From Microbacterium oxydans (GTDB taxonomy: Bacteria; Actinomycetota; Actinomycetes; Actinomycetales; Microbacteriaceae), in NCBI RefSeq assembly GCF_026559675.1, contig NZ_CP092891.1, forward strand, positions 186,001 through 250,000: a stretch of 64,000 nucleotides of DNA, read 5' to 3'. Position numbers and translations under genes: made by a program. Positions 27,974-36,707 of the stretch are shown here, in pieces. How positions within the stretch are numbered: the stretch's first letter is position 1; each line of letters starts with the position of its first letter. A model generated the notes under the pieces. That model saw only the letters and a list, made by a program, of their open reading frames with translations. It searched no databases and had not been told where the DNA came from.

Positions 27974-29034
27974 TGCCCGTCCCCACCCTGCGACCGGAAG
28001 CCGCCGCGACCCTCGCCCGCGGTGCGGTGATCCCGGCGCACCCGCTCGCGCTCACCGCCGAGCGGCGCATCGACGAGCGTCGCCAGCGGGCCCTCTCCCG
28101 CTACTACCTCGACGCCGGCGCCGGAGGCCTCGCCGTCGGGGTGCACACCACCCAGTTCGAGATCCGCGATCCGGAGCACGCCCTGTTCGAGCCGGTGCTC
28201 GCGCTCGCGGCGGAGGAGATGGATGCCCGCGGCGATGCGCGTCTCGTGCGCATCGCCGGAGTGGCCGGTGACACCGCCCAGGCCGTGGCCGAAGCCGAGC
28301 TCGCACGCTCGCTGGGCTACGACGCCGTGCTGGTGAGTCCCCGCGTCGCGGGCGCCGACGAGCGTGCCCTGCTCGAACGCGCCCGCGCCGTCGGCGAGGT
28401 GCTGCCGCTCGTCGGCTTCTACCTGCAGACCGCGATCGGCGGCCCCGTGCTCGACCGCGAGTTCTGGCGCGAGTTCGCGTCCATCCCCGCGGTCGTCGCG
28501 GTCAAGGCCGCGCCCTTCGACCGCTACCGCACGCTCGAGCTGGTGCGCGGGGTCGCCGCGTCCGGCCGTGCCGATGAGATCGCCCTCTACACCGGCAACG
28601 ACGATGCGATCGTGGCCGACCTGCTCTCCGAGTTCCACGTGGATTCGCCGTCGGGCGCGCGCACGCTGCGCTTCGTCGGGGGGCTGCTCGGCCAGTGGGC
28701 GGTCGGCACGCGTGCCGCGGTCACTCTGCTCGAACGCGCACAGCGCGCGATGGCCGGGGATGCCGAGGCCTACCGCGAGCTCGGGCTCCTCGCCTCCGAC
28801 ATGGTCGACGTCAACCAGGCCGTGTTCGACCCGGGCAACGACTTCCACGGCGTGATCGCCGGTGTGCACGAGGTGCTGCGTCAGCAGGGGCTGCTCGAGG
28901 GCACCTGGTGCCTCGACCCCGCGGAGGGCCTCTCGCCCGGGCAGGCCGAGGAGATCGAGCGGATGCGCCACGCGTACCCCTCCCTGAACGACGACGCCTT
29001 CATCGCCGAGAACCTCGAGGCCTGGCTGCGATGA
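27973..29034 (+). CDS. Dihydrodipicolinate synthase-family aldolase/lyase
   Basis: 353 residues. TIM-barrel class I aldolase of the DapA/NAL family: VIPAHPLALTAERRIDERRQ near 22-41, GYDAVLVSPRV, LVGFYLQTAIGG, and the likely Schiff-base Lys in VVAVKAAPFDRY (about 178). Members in sugar loci cleave or dehydrate 2-keto-3-deoxy sugar acids or similar keto compounds. It overlaps the epimerase gene (TGATG) and the next dehydrogenase gene (ATGA). The substrate is not evident from sequence. Confidence 0.82.
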   Translation: MPVPTLRPEAAATLARGAVIPAHPLALTAERRIDERRQRALSRYYLDAGAGGLAVGVHTTQFEIRDPEHALFEPVLALAAEEMDARGDARLVRIAGVAGDTAQAVAEAELARSLGYDAVLVSPRVAGADERALLERARAVGEVLPLVGFYLQTAIGGPVLDREFWREFASIPAVVAVKAAPFDRYRTLELVRGVAASGRADEIALYTGNDDAIVADLLSEFHVDSPSGARTLRFVGGLLGQWAVGTRAAVTLLERAQRAMAGDAEAYRELGLLASDMVDVNQAVFDPGNDFHGVIAGVHEVLRQQGLLEGTWCLDPAEGLSPGQAEEIERMRHAYPSLNDDAFIAENLEAWLR

Positions 29035-30056
29035 GCGCCACGACGAGCGCCACGACCAGCGCACCGACCGTGGTCGCGGTCGTCTCGGAGGAGCTCTTCG
29101 CGGAGTTCTTCTCGACGGACGATGCCGCGCGGCTGCGGGCTGCCGCCGAGCGGTCGGGCGGGACGTTCGTGCGGGTCGACCGGCTCGCGGATGCCGCGCT
29201 CGCGGAGGCGCGGATCGTCGTCACGAGCTGGGGCGTGGGCCCCTTCGACGCCGCGGTGCTCGCGACGCTGCCGAAGCTCGAGCTGATCGCGCACACGGGC
29301 GCGACGATCAAACCCTTCGCGACCGATGAGCTGTTCGACCGCGGCGTCGTGGTCACCCAGGCCGGCGCGGGGATGGCGCGGTCCGTCGCGGAGGTGTCGC
29401 TGACCTTCACCCTCGCCCTGCTGCATCGGGTGCCGGAGATGCACAACGCGCTGCGGGCGGGCGACGGCTGGCACGACGCGGAGGCCGCGGGCGTGCAGCA
29501 CGAGATCCTCGGATCGCCCATCGCCGTGATCGGTGCCTCGCGCACCGGACGCGCCTACCTCGAACTGATCCGTGCGCTCGGGGCCGAGCCGCTGCTGGTC
29601 GACCCCACCATCGACGCCGAGACCGCCACAGCTCTCGGCGCCGAACTCGTGCCGCTCGACGAGGCCCTGCGCCGTGCGCAGATCGTCGCCGTCCACGCCC
29701 CCACGCTCCCTGAGACGCACCACATGATCGGTCGCCGTGAGCTCGCCCTGATGCGCGACGGCGCGGGGCTCGTGAACACGGCGCGCTCCTGGCTGGTCGA
29801 CGAGGCTGCGCTCCTCGAGGAGGTGCAGCGGGGCCGGCTCAGCGCCGCGGTCGACGTGTTCGACGAGGAGCCGTTCGCCGCCGACAGTCCTTTCCGTGCG
29901 CTCCCCGGCGTCCTGGTCACCCCGCACCGGGCGGCCGGCACGAGGCAGGGGCGGCTGCGTCAGGGGCGGATCGTCGCCGACGAGCTCGACGCCTTCATCG
30001 AGGGCCGACCGCTCTCGCACGCCGTCGACCGCGACCAGCTGTCCTCGATGGCATGA
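29031..30056 (+). CDS. D-isomer 2-hydroxyacid dehydrogenase family protein
   Basis: 341 residues. The NAD-binding loop IAVIGASRTGRAYLE (about 162-176) is a variant of GxGxxG. The catalytic triad of the family is seen: Arg in NTARSWL, Glu in FDEEPF and His in TPHRAAGT. It probably reduces or oxidises a 2-keto/2-hydroxy acid made by the preceding aldolase. Last gene of the tight operon starting at 23783; a Thr/Ser-rich stretch (MSATTSATTSAPTV) opens the protein. Confidence 0.87.
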   Translation: MSATTSATTSAPTVVAVVSEELFAEFFSTDDAARLRAAAERSGGTFVRVDRLADAALAEARIVVTSWGVGPFDAAVLATLPKLELIAHTGATIKPFATDELFDRGVVVTQAGAGMARSVAEVSLTFTLALLHRVPEMHNALRAGDGWHDAEAAGVQHEILGSPIAVIGASRTGRAYLELIRALGAEPLLVDPTIDAETATALGAELVPLDEALRRAQIVAVHAPTLPETHHMIGRRELALMRDGAGLVNTARSWLVDEAALLEEVQRGRLSAAVDVFDEEPFAADSPFRALPGVLVTPHRAAGTRQGRLRQGRIVADELDAFIEGRPLSHAVDRDQLSSMA

Positions 30057-30114
30057 CCGGGTCGGCGCCGTGGTGCTCGCTGATGCGCGCCGCCGGGGGA
30101 GCAGGGGACGAGCG

Positions 30115-31047
30115 GTGAGCGCGCCGACCGTCCGGGTGGCACGCACCGCGGACGTCGCCGGACTCACCGCACTGTGGGCGACGGCGTTCACGCCTCCGCT
30201 CCGTCCCGACCAGTGGCTCCTCGACGACGAGCGCCTCGCGCACACGTTCGTGGCCGAGGACGCGGAGGGTATCTGCGGCTCGATCCACGGCCTGCCCAAG
30301 CGACTGCGCGAAGACGGAGGCGGTGTCGCCGCGGTGCACGCGATCGGGAGCGTCGCGGTCGCCGAGCGCGCCCGGGGTCACGGCCTCGCGCGTCAGCTGG
30401 TCGCCGCGAGCCTGGACGCCGGGAGGGATGCCGGTGCCGACTGGGCGCTGCTGTTCACGGGCACACCGGACGTGTACCGCTCCAGCGGTTTCGAGACCTT
30501 CTCGATGCCCCGCACCCTGACCGGGCGCTGGGTGGCTCCGACGCTCGCCGGGGCGCCCGATCGGGTGGTGCGCGAGAGCGTCGGCCCCGGAGCGATGGGC
30601 CCGCTGCGAACGGTGTACGCGGACTCGCGTGAGGGACGGGTGGTCCTCGCGCCGGTGCGGAGCGACCGTGACTGGGCGATGGCGGAGGTGCGGCTGGGCG
30701 GCGCGACCCTGTACCGGCGGAGCGAGGGCTCGACGACGCTCGGCTACGCGGTCGCCGACATCGACGGCGAGGTCGGCACGCTCCTGGAGTGCGCCGTGAC
30801 CCGCGACGCCGAGCACGCACCGGGTGTGCACGGCGACCTTCTCGCCGCCGTCGCCGCGGACTGGGCGACCGCCCAGGTGAGGTCCTGCGATCTGGCGGTC
30901 CCCGCCGTGCCGGAGGAGGAGCACGCCCTGCGGGCCTTCGCGCCCGACGCCGTGCGGCAGGACGATCGCACCGGGATGATCCGTCCGCTGCGGCGGGCGG
31001 CCCGACTGCACGGCATCCGCCATTTCACGGCGGCCGACTACTTCTGA
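30115..31047 (+). CDS. GNAT-family acetyltransferase, two-domain form
   Basis: 310 residues from GTG 30115 (a GGGGA tract upstream); the frame is open further upstream, so the start is uncertain. The N-terminal GNAT domain has the acetyl-CoA loop RARGHGLARQLV (about 82-93) and the GTPDVYRSSGFE segment. A second domain of about 150 residues follows, as in Eis-like enzymes. It lies 58 bp after the sugar operon and probably is not part of that pathway. Substrate unknown. Confidence 0.78.
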   Translation: MSAPTVRVARTADVAGLTALWATAFTPPLRPDQWLLDDERLAHTFVAEDAEGICGSIHGLPKRLREDGGGVAAVHAIGSVAVAERARGHGLARQLVAASLDAGRDAGADWALLFTGTPDVYRSSGFETFSMPRTLTGRWVAPTLAGAPDRVVRESVGPGAMGPLRTVYADSREGRVVLAPVRSDRDWAMAEVRLGGATLYRRSEGSTTLGYAVADIDGEVGTLLECAVTRDAEHAPGVHGDLLAAVAADWATAQVRSCDLAVPAVPEEEHALRAFAPDAVRQDDRTGMIRPLRRAARLHGIRHFTAADYF

Positions 31048-31096
31048 GCATCCGCTCGGAGAACAGCACTGGGGTCTGGGGATCGATCGGAGGACG

Positions 31097-31119
31097 CGGT
31101 TCGGCCGGAAGGCCGACCG
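31097..31119 (+). terminator. Hairpin between GNAT and beta-helix genes
   Basis: CGGTTCGGCC and GGCCGACCG pair around a GGAA tetraloop with one bulged T. It can end the upstream transcript. A second 5-bp hairpin (31127-31142) directly precedes the AAGGAGG site of the next gene. Confidence 0.5.
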
Positions 31120-31155
31120 CCTGAACGCGGCGATGAAGCCGCAAGGAGGATGACC

Positions 31156-33303
31156 ATGACCCAGCAGGAGAAGATCGAGACCGCGGCCCTGCGCAGCAGG
31201 CGCATGCTGCTCGCCGGATTCGGCGCGGCGGCGATCGGCGGTGTGGCCGCGGTGGGCGCCTCGTCGTCAGCGCAGGCCGCAGGACCCGTGGCGCCCCTGA
31301 GCTCCACGGGTTCGGCGAACGTCGCGAACGGCGGCACGGCGACGGACCTCGCGAAGCGCAAGGGTAAGGACGGCGACCTCGTGCACATGTCCGGTTACGC
31401 CGCGGCGGGCGACGGTGGCGCGGGCCTCTACCGCTTCGTCAAGAAGGGCGCCCCGGCGGCGAACGGCGGCACGGTGGTGGCAGGGCCCAAGGGCGGAGCA
31501 TGGCTGCTCGTGCACGACGGGGTCGTCGACTTCCGGAAGTTCGGCGTCATGGACGCGACCGCGAACGCCGACGACGCGCTCGACGCGATGGTCGCCGACG
31601 CGAGCATCCACCGCATCGAGGCACACAGCGACCTCAACTTCGTGCGCCGCCACAGGTTCTCGCGGTCGCACATCGCGTTCGACTTCGGGGGCCACCTGAT
31701 GACGACCGACGGCATCGAGAACGCCGGCAAGGACGACCCGTTCGCGGCCGTCATGTTCTTCCGCGGCGAGGTGACGGATGCCGTGCAGGAGGCGCGACTG
31801 AACGAGGTCGTGCCGGACCTCGGCGATGTCTTCCCGGTCGCGGATTCCTCCTTCTTCACCGTCGGCGACTGGTACGCCGCCGAGGTGAACGCGCTCTCCG
31901 GTCGCTGGGAGCGCGAGCTGCAGCGGCTGGTCCAGGTGACGCAGATCGTCGACGGCACGCACATCCGCATCAACTACAAGAACGGCTGGCCGCTCGGCAA
32001 GGACCGCACGATGACCTGGCGGCGGGTCGTGCCGGTGCAGGACGTGACGGTGTCGAACCTGGCCTTCCTCGGCACCGGCACCGACGAGTACACCGGCTCG
32101 CACCCGCTGGCGTTCGAGTACGCGGTGCGCTGCGACGTCGACCACATCGACGGCACCGGCACGTTCTGGCCGCTCATCCAGCGCCGGTGGAACACGTACT
32201 ACTCGACCGTGAGCTGCACGCTCAAGAACCCCACCTCGGTCACCTGGGGCGGCGCCGGCTACCTGACGCAGCAGATCTACTGCCTGTACGGATACGTCGC
32301 GAACTGCCACACCGCGAACGCCCGACACCTCAACGACTTCACCGCGAGCGCGTACTGCCTGGTGGAGAACTGCCACGGCGACGGCGATGACCAGGGGCCG
32401 TTCGTCACGCACGGCCAGTACGAGCACGACCTCACCTACACCGGCAATTCGGGGCTCATGACCTTCGCGAACTCCGGCGCGGCCTGGGGTTCCGCGGCCA
32501 AGCGCATCACGGTGCGCAAGCACATCTGCTCGTGGTTCGTGGCGCGTGTGCGCATCACCGACCTCACCCTGGAGGACGTGCAGGTGATCGGCAAGCCCTC
32601 GCTCGAGGGGTCCGGGATGCTGTGGATCAACGCCGACGGTGCGCAGCTGCGCGGGTGCACGGCATCCGACACCCTCATCATCACCCAGTCGTCCGACAAC
32701 TCGGCACGGCCGACCGTCATCGCGGACTCGCACTTCACGTTCGTCGCGCCGGGCGAGCTCACCAACGCCACGGTGAAGACGCCCGTCACGTTCGTCGACA
32801 CGGTGCTCGACCGCGTGGGCGGCATGAAGATCGCGGGGTCGGGAGCGGTCACGTTCCGCGGGTCGACCCTCACCGCGGCGGATGACGCCGCGCCGATCGT
32901 GTCCTCCTCCGCGCACCTGCGGTTCGAGGGATCGACGCTCCGCAACGCCCGCATCGCGGCAGCTCGCGGCGAGCGCCAGGTGATCGAGATCGCTGGATCG
33001 GATGTCGCGATCAAGGGCGGCACGGGCATCGCGCGGACCGGCGACGGGGAGCTGCACCTCACCCTGACCGACACCACCTTCCGCGCCGACGGGGCCGCCA
33101 CCCACGTCGCGGTCCCAAAGGGTGCGACCCACTACCGCGCGGTCGGCAACCGCTTCGAGGGCGGGAAGATCGAGCTCGCGGATGCCGCGTTCGGCACGGC
33201 ATCCACCCTCCTGCACACCGGCAACGTCGAGTCCGCGGTCACGCGCACCGCCTTCCCCGCCGAGGGCGACCGCGTCGTCGACACGTCCAACCTCGTGCTC
33301 TGA
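31156..33303 (+). CDS. Tat-exported right-handed beta-helix protein
   Basis: 715 residues from ATG 31156, chosen because AAGGAGG lies 6 nt upstream (ATG 31150 abuts it). The twin-arginine signal SRRMLLAGFGAAAIGG (about 14-29) is followed by AQAAGP as a likely cleavage region. The mature part has a short N-terminal domain (GDLVHMSGYAAAGDGG) and then repeated beta-helix turns from about residue 270 to the end, like pectate-lyase-3 or phage tailspike folds. It likely binds or cleaves a polysaccharide outside the cell. Catalytic residues cannot be assigned. It stands alone on its transcript. Confidence 0.8.
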   Translation: MTQQEKIETAALRSRRMLLAGFGAAAIGGVAAVGASSSAQAAGPVAPLSSTGSANVANGGTATDLAKRKGKDGDLVHMSGYAAAGDGGAGLYRFVKKGAPAANGGTVVAGPKGGAWLLVHDGVVDFRKFGVMDATANADDALDAMVADASIHRIEAHSDLNFVRRHRFSRSHIAFDFGGHLMTTDGIENAGKDDPFAAVMFFRGEVTDAVQEARLNEVVPDLGDVFPVADSSFFTVGDWYAAEVNALSGRWERELQRLVQVTQIVDGTHIRINYKNGWPLGKDRTMTWRRVVPVQDVTVSNLAFLGTGTDEYTGSHPLAFEYAVRCDVDHIDGTGTFWPLIQRRWNTYYSTVSCTLKNPTSVTWGGAGYLTQQIYCLYGYVANCHTANARHLNDFTASAYCLVENCHGDGDDQGPFVTHGQYEHDLTYTGNSGLMTFANSGAAWGSAAKRITVRKHICSWFVARVRITDLTLEDVQVIGKPSLEGSGMLWINADGAQLRGCTASDTLIITQSSDNSARPTVIADSHFTFVAPGELTNATVKTPVTFVDTVLDRVGGMKIAGSGAVTFRGSTLTAADDAAPIVSSSAHLRFEGSTLRNARIAAARGERQVIEIAGSDVAIKGGTGIARTGDGELHLTLTDTTFRADGAATHVAVPKGATHYRAVGNRFEGGKIELADAAFGTASTLLHTGNVESAVTRTAFPAEGDRVVDTSNLVL

Positions 33304-33333
33304 GTCCCCCCTCCCCCCCGCCCCCCGTGCCGC

Positions 33334-33411
33334 CGAGTGCACGGGATGTCGCCGGGTGCACGGCTTCTCGACGCGAAGAGGCCGTGCACTCGTCGAGTAC
33401 CCGTGCACTCG
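33334..33411. repeat. Nested inverted-repeat element between convergent genes
   Basis: Outer arms CGAGTGCACGGG (33334-33345) and CCCGTGCACTCG (33400-33411) are perfect over 12 bp. Inner arms GTGCACGGC (33356-33364) and GCCGTGCAC (33381-33389) are perfect over 9 bp. Four copies of GTGCACGG thus sit in 78 bp. It follows a C-rich run (33305-33328) and lies between two convergent genes, so it can act as a bidirectional terminator; it may also be a dispersed intergenic repeat. Confidence 0.7.
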
Positions 33412-33429
33412 ACGGCGCGACGGCGCGGC

Positions 33430-34284
33430 TCAGCGCGGGGGGAGGGCGACGAGGGCGGCGCTGCGTTGCCAGAGGGCCTCGGCGAGGGCGGGGTCGTTCA
33501 CCTGGGGGTTGACCTTCGTGGTCAGCTGGCGCTCGTCGTAGTAGGCGCCGGAGAACCAGGTGTCGCCGGGCGTGCCGTCGATGAACCACCGCAGGGTGGC
33601 GCCGCCCTTGTCCGGGCCGATGAGCAGCAGGTGCTTGAGCGGAGTGCGGTAAAGCAGCCGCATGATGCTCGATGAATCCGAGGCGAAGTTCGTCTGCACG
33701 GTGCCGGGGTGGAAGGCCACCGCGTTCAGACCGTCGGCATGGAACCGGGTGTGCAGGCTCTTCGTGAACAGCACGTTCGCGAGCTTCGCGTCGCCGTAGG
33801 CCTTGTTCGGGCTGAAGCGGCGGGCGTTGTCGAGGTCGTCGACGTCGATGTGGCCGAACAGGCGGTGGGCGATGCTCGATGTGTTGATGACCGAGCCCTG
33901 TGCCGCCAGCAGGCGGGGGAGCAGCAGGTTGGTGAGCAGGAACGGCGCCAGGTGGTTGACCTGCATCGTCTTCTCGAACCCGTCGACGGTCGGGGTCCGG
34001 TCGCCGAAGATGCCGCCGGCGTTGTTCGCCAGCACATGGATGCCGTCGTCGCCGACAGCCGCGTCGAGCTTCCCGGCGAGCTCGCGCACCTCGTCGAGGC
34101 GCGCGAAATCGGCGGTGAACCACTCCGCCCCGGCCTCCTGGGCGACGGCACGGGTCTTCTCGACCGAGCGCCCGACGAGGATCAGGCGGTGCGGCGACGC
34201 GGCGAGCTGACGGGCGGCCGCGGCTCCGATCCCGTCGGACGCCCCGGTGAGGACGATCGTCTTCCCGGCCACGGGCGTGCTCAC
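33430..34284 (-). CDS. SDR-family oxidoreductase (retinol dehydrogenase-like)
   Basis: 284 residues from GTG 34284, overlapping the GntR stop as GTGA. Classical short-chain dehydrogenase: TGASDGIG (about 13-20), NNAG (87-90), a Ser in INTSSIAH and catalytic Y163/K167 in AYGDAK. The longer tail (about 200-284) resembles the retinol dehydrogenase/WWOX-like group common in actinobacteria. It is translationally coupled to the GntR regulator and so may belong to its regulon. Substrate unknown. Confidence 0.9.
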   Translation of the reverse strand: MSTPVAGKTIVLTGASDGIGAAAARQLAASPHRLILVGRSVEKTRAVAQEAGAEWFTADFARLDEVRELAGKLDAAVGDDGIHVLANNAGGIFGDRTPTVDGFEKTMQVNHLAPFLLTNLLLPRLLAAQGSVINTSSIAHRLFGHIDVDDLDNARRFSPNKAYGDAKLANVLFTKSLHTRFHADGLNAVAFHPGTVQTNFASDSSSIMRLLYRTPLKHLLLIGPDKGGATLRWFIDGTPGDTWFSGAYYDERQLTTKVNPQVNDPALAEALWQRSAALVALPPR

Positions 34285-34937
34285 TCGGGTGCCGCGGAGG
34301 GCGTGATGCGCTCGACCGCCCGGGTCACGTGCTCGGCGATCACGGCCTGCGCCCGATCGGGGTCTCCGCTCGCGATGGCGTCCACGATCTGCTGGTGGCT
34401 GCGCACGTGCTCCTCCTGCTCATCGGGGTCCAGCGCGGAGTTGGCCGCATGGATGAACCCGGTGATGCGGCCGCGCAGCTGTCCGCTGACCTCGTCGAGG
34501 AAGCGGTGCTCGGCGAGGTCGGCGAGCGTCTCGTGGAAGAGGCGGTCCTGCCGCAGCACCTCGTCGATGTCACCGGGTGCCGCATCCGACATCGCCTGGA
34601 TGATCGCGCCGAGCCGGGCAGCCGACTCCTCGTTCCAGCGCTCCTGCACCCGGATCGCCATGAACTGCTCGAGGACGATCCGCAGGCTCGAGATCTCCTC
34701 GAGATCCTGCGCGCTCAGCTGGGCGACACGGGCGCCGCGACGCGGTTCGCGCGTGATGAGCCGCTCCTCGGCGAGGCGGGTCAGCGCCTCGCGCACGGGG
34801 ATGTGGCTCACGCCGAGGCGGTCGGCGAGCTTCCTCTCGACGAGGCGCTCCCCGGGGGCGAGTTCGCCGGAGTGGATGGCCGAACGCAGCTCGTCCGTGA
34901 CCTGTTCGGCGATGTTCTGATCCGAGACGCTGCGCAT
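34281..34937 (-). CDS. GntR-family (FadR/FCD type) transcriptional regulator
   Basis: 218 residues. The N-terminal winged helix (about 8-74) has LADRLGVSHIPVREALTRLAEERLI and RRGARV. An all-helical FCD effector domain (about 85-210) carries metal-ligand-like His residues in DRLFHETLADLAEH and EEHVRSHQQIVDAI. Such regulators bind 10-14 bp palindromes and release them on binding a carboxylic acid or sugar acid. The palindrome TGCTATAGCA before the neighbouring operons, with a near copy at 35003-35012 before this gene, makes it the prime candidate for their control and for its own. Confidence 0.92.
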   Translation of the reverse strand: MRSVSDQNIAEQVTDELRSAIHSGELAPGERLVERKLADRLGVSHIPVREALTRLAEERLITREPRRGARVAQLSAQDLEEISSLRIVLEQFMAIRVQERWNEESAARLGAIIQAMSDAAPGDIDEVLRQDRLFHETLADLAEHRFLDEVSGQLRGRITGFIHAANSALDPDEQEEHVRSHQQIVDAIASGDPDRAQAVIAEHVTRAVERITPSAAPE

Positions 34938-35002
34938 TCGGGTGCCCTTCTCGATCTGCGGCGCGGTCAGCTCGTCGAGCGGGCGCGTGATCGTTCGCTC
35001 GA

Positions 35003-35012
35003 TGCTATGGCA
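35003..35012. promoter_or_regulatory. Degenerate GntR operator before the gntR gene
   Basis: TGCTATGGCA differs by one base from TGCTATAGCA. It lies 65 bp upstream of the regulator start, consistent with autoregulation. Confidence 0.5.
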
Positions 35013-35102
35013 GATTTCTCCCGAGTGGCGGGATGACGACCCGCGGAGACGTGACGAGAACGTGATCGCATCCGCTCGATTCGCTCTAGACGTATCTGTG
35101 GT

Positions 35103-35121
35103 TTTGCTACATGCTATAGCG
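35103..35121. promoter_or_regulatory. GntR operator before the ABC importer operon
   Basis: TTTGCTAC is followed by ATGCTATAGCG; the core palindrome GCTATAGC is at 35113-35120. The TATAGC part could double as an extended -10 (TGC-TATAGC). The importer gene starts 47 bp further on. The layout TTTGCTA[C/G]ATGCTATAGC is repeated at 49476-49492. Confidence 0.7.
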
Positions 35122-35167
35122 AAACCCTTACCTACCCGAACGCACCACCCGACCCTTGGAGGCACCC

Positions 35168-36706
35168 ATGTCGCGTCGTCGTGTATTGCTCGGCGGAGCA
35201 GCGTTGCTCACCGCCGCGCTCCTCACCGCTGGCTGCAGCAGCACCCCGTCGAACTCGGACGGCCAGGCGCAGGAAGGCGGCACCCTGACCGTCGCCGCCG
35301 CGCAGGGCATTCCGCAGCTCAACCCCGCCATCCGCACCTTCGCCTGGGAGGAGGTGCTGTTCCCCCTGCTCTGGAACGGCCTGACCAAGACCGACGAGTC
35401 CGGGGAGATCGTCGGCGACCTCGCCGAGAAGTGGGAGGCCTCGCCCGACCAGAAGACCTGGACTTTCACGCTCCGCGACGGCGTCACCTTCTCCAACGGC
35501 GACGCGTTCACGGCCGAGGACGCGGTCGCCTCCTTCGAGTACTACCTCGACCCGGAGACCGCGACGCAGGAGAAGAACAAGATCGACATGGTCACGGATG
35601 TCACGGCATCCGACGACAAGACCGTCGTCATCACCCTCTCCGAGCCGATCGCGACCTTCGCCGCCGGCATCGTCTGGGTCAAGATGATCGACGTCGATGC
35701 GCTCGACACCATCGACAAGGAGCCGATCGGAACCGGCCCGTACATCGTCGACAAGTTCACGCCCGACGACAGCCTGACGCTGGTGCCGAACCCGGAGTAC
35801 TTCGGCGAGGCCCCTGCGCTCGACGAGATCACCCTCGTCAAGGCCGCCGAGTCCACCGCCGCCGTCACCGGTCTGCGCTCGGGCGACATCGACGTGCTGT
35901 GGTCCGTTCCGCAGGGCGACGTCGCGGGGCTCGAGGGCGGCGGCGACATCGCGCTCGTCACGCCCGACAACCCGAGCCAGTGGCCGTCGTGGGAGGTCGA
36001 CACGCAGTCCGCGCCGTTCAACGACGTGCGCGCCCGTCAGGCTCTCGCCTATGCGACCGACCGGGAGGCGATCCTCGAGGCCGCGTACTACGGGCAGGGC
36101 ACCGTCTCGCCCACGAACAACGCGCTCGGCGAGGTCAACCCGTGGTTCGGCGGCGACCTGACCGACTACTCCTACGACCTCGACAAGGCGAAGGAGCTGT
36201 TCGCCGAGGCGGGCATCACCGAGGGTGACACGCTCACGTGGTGGGGCATCGCCGGGCAGTACCCGGAGTGGAACACGAGCGGCGAGATCCTGCAGGCGAG
36301 CCTGAAGGAGATCGGCATCACCCTCAAGATCGACAACAACGACATCGGCACCTGGGTCGACTCGTTCTACCCCGCGGGCAAGAGCTTCCCCGGGTACATC
36401 GTGCCGAACTTCCAGTCCACGCCCCCGGAGCCCGCGTACTCGCTGAACTTCTACCTCGAGGGCCGTTGCGAGTGCAACTGGGTCGACCCCGACTTCCAGA
36501 CCGCCTTCGCCGACGCCGTGGCCGAGCCGGACGAGGCTGCCCGTGCCGAGAAGTGGGGCACCGTGCAGACGATCATCAACGAGCAGGTTCCGCTGATCGT
36601 GCCGCTGCAGTCCACGGTCGTCACGGCGACGAGCACCAAGGTCGACGGCGTCTGGGTCGAGGGCGGCGGCCAGCTGCACCTCGAGAACGCGCAGCTCAAG
36701 GGCTGA
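35168..36706 (+). CDS. ABC importer substrate-binding lipoprotein (SBP_bac_5)
   Basis: 512 residues from ATG 35168 (GGAGG 5-6 nt upstream). Signal peptide with RRR and lipobox LTAGC, lipidated Cys at residue 23. The family-5 (DppA/OppA) fold is recognised by LAEKWEASPDQKTWTFTLRDGVTFSNGDAFTAEDAV (two adjoining motifs, about 85-120) and GTGPYIVDKF. Such proteins bind peptides, opines, nickel or oligosaccharides; with sugar-acid catabolic genes in the regulon, a sugar-derived ligand is plausible but inferred. First gene of a five-gene operon. Confidence 0.93.
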   Translation: MSRRRVLLGGAALLTAALLTAGCSSTPSNSDGQAQEGGTLTVAAAQGIPQLNPAIRTFAWEEVLFPLLWNGLTKTDESGEIVGDLAEKWEASPDQKTWTFTLRDGVTFSNGDAFTAEDAVASFEYYLDPETATQEKNKIDMVTDVTASDDKTVVITLSEPIATFAAGIVWVKMIDVDALDTIDKEPIGTGPYIVDKFTPDDSLTLVPNPEYFGEAPALDEITLVKAAESTAAVTGLRSGDIDVLWSVPQGDVAGLEGGGDIALVTPDNPSQWPSWEVDTQSAPFNDVRARQALAYATDREAILEAAYYGQGTVSPTNNALGEVNPWFGGDLTDYSYDLDKAKELFAEAGITEGDTLTWWGIAGQYPEWNTSGEILQASLKEIGITLKIDNNDIGTWVDSFYPAGKSFPGYIVPNFQSTPPEPAYSLNFYLEGRCECNWVDPDFQTAFADAVAEPDEAARAEKWGTVQTIINEQVPLIVPLQSTVVTATSTKVDGVWVEGGGQLHLENAQLKG

Positions 36707-36707
36707 C

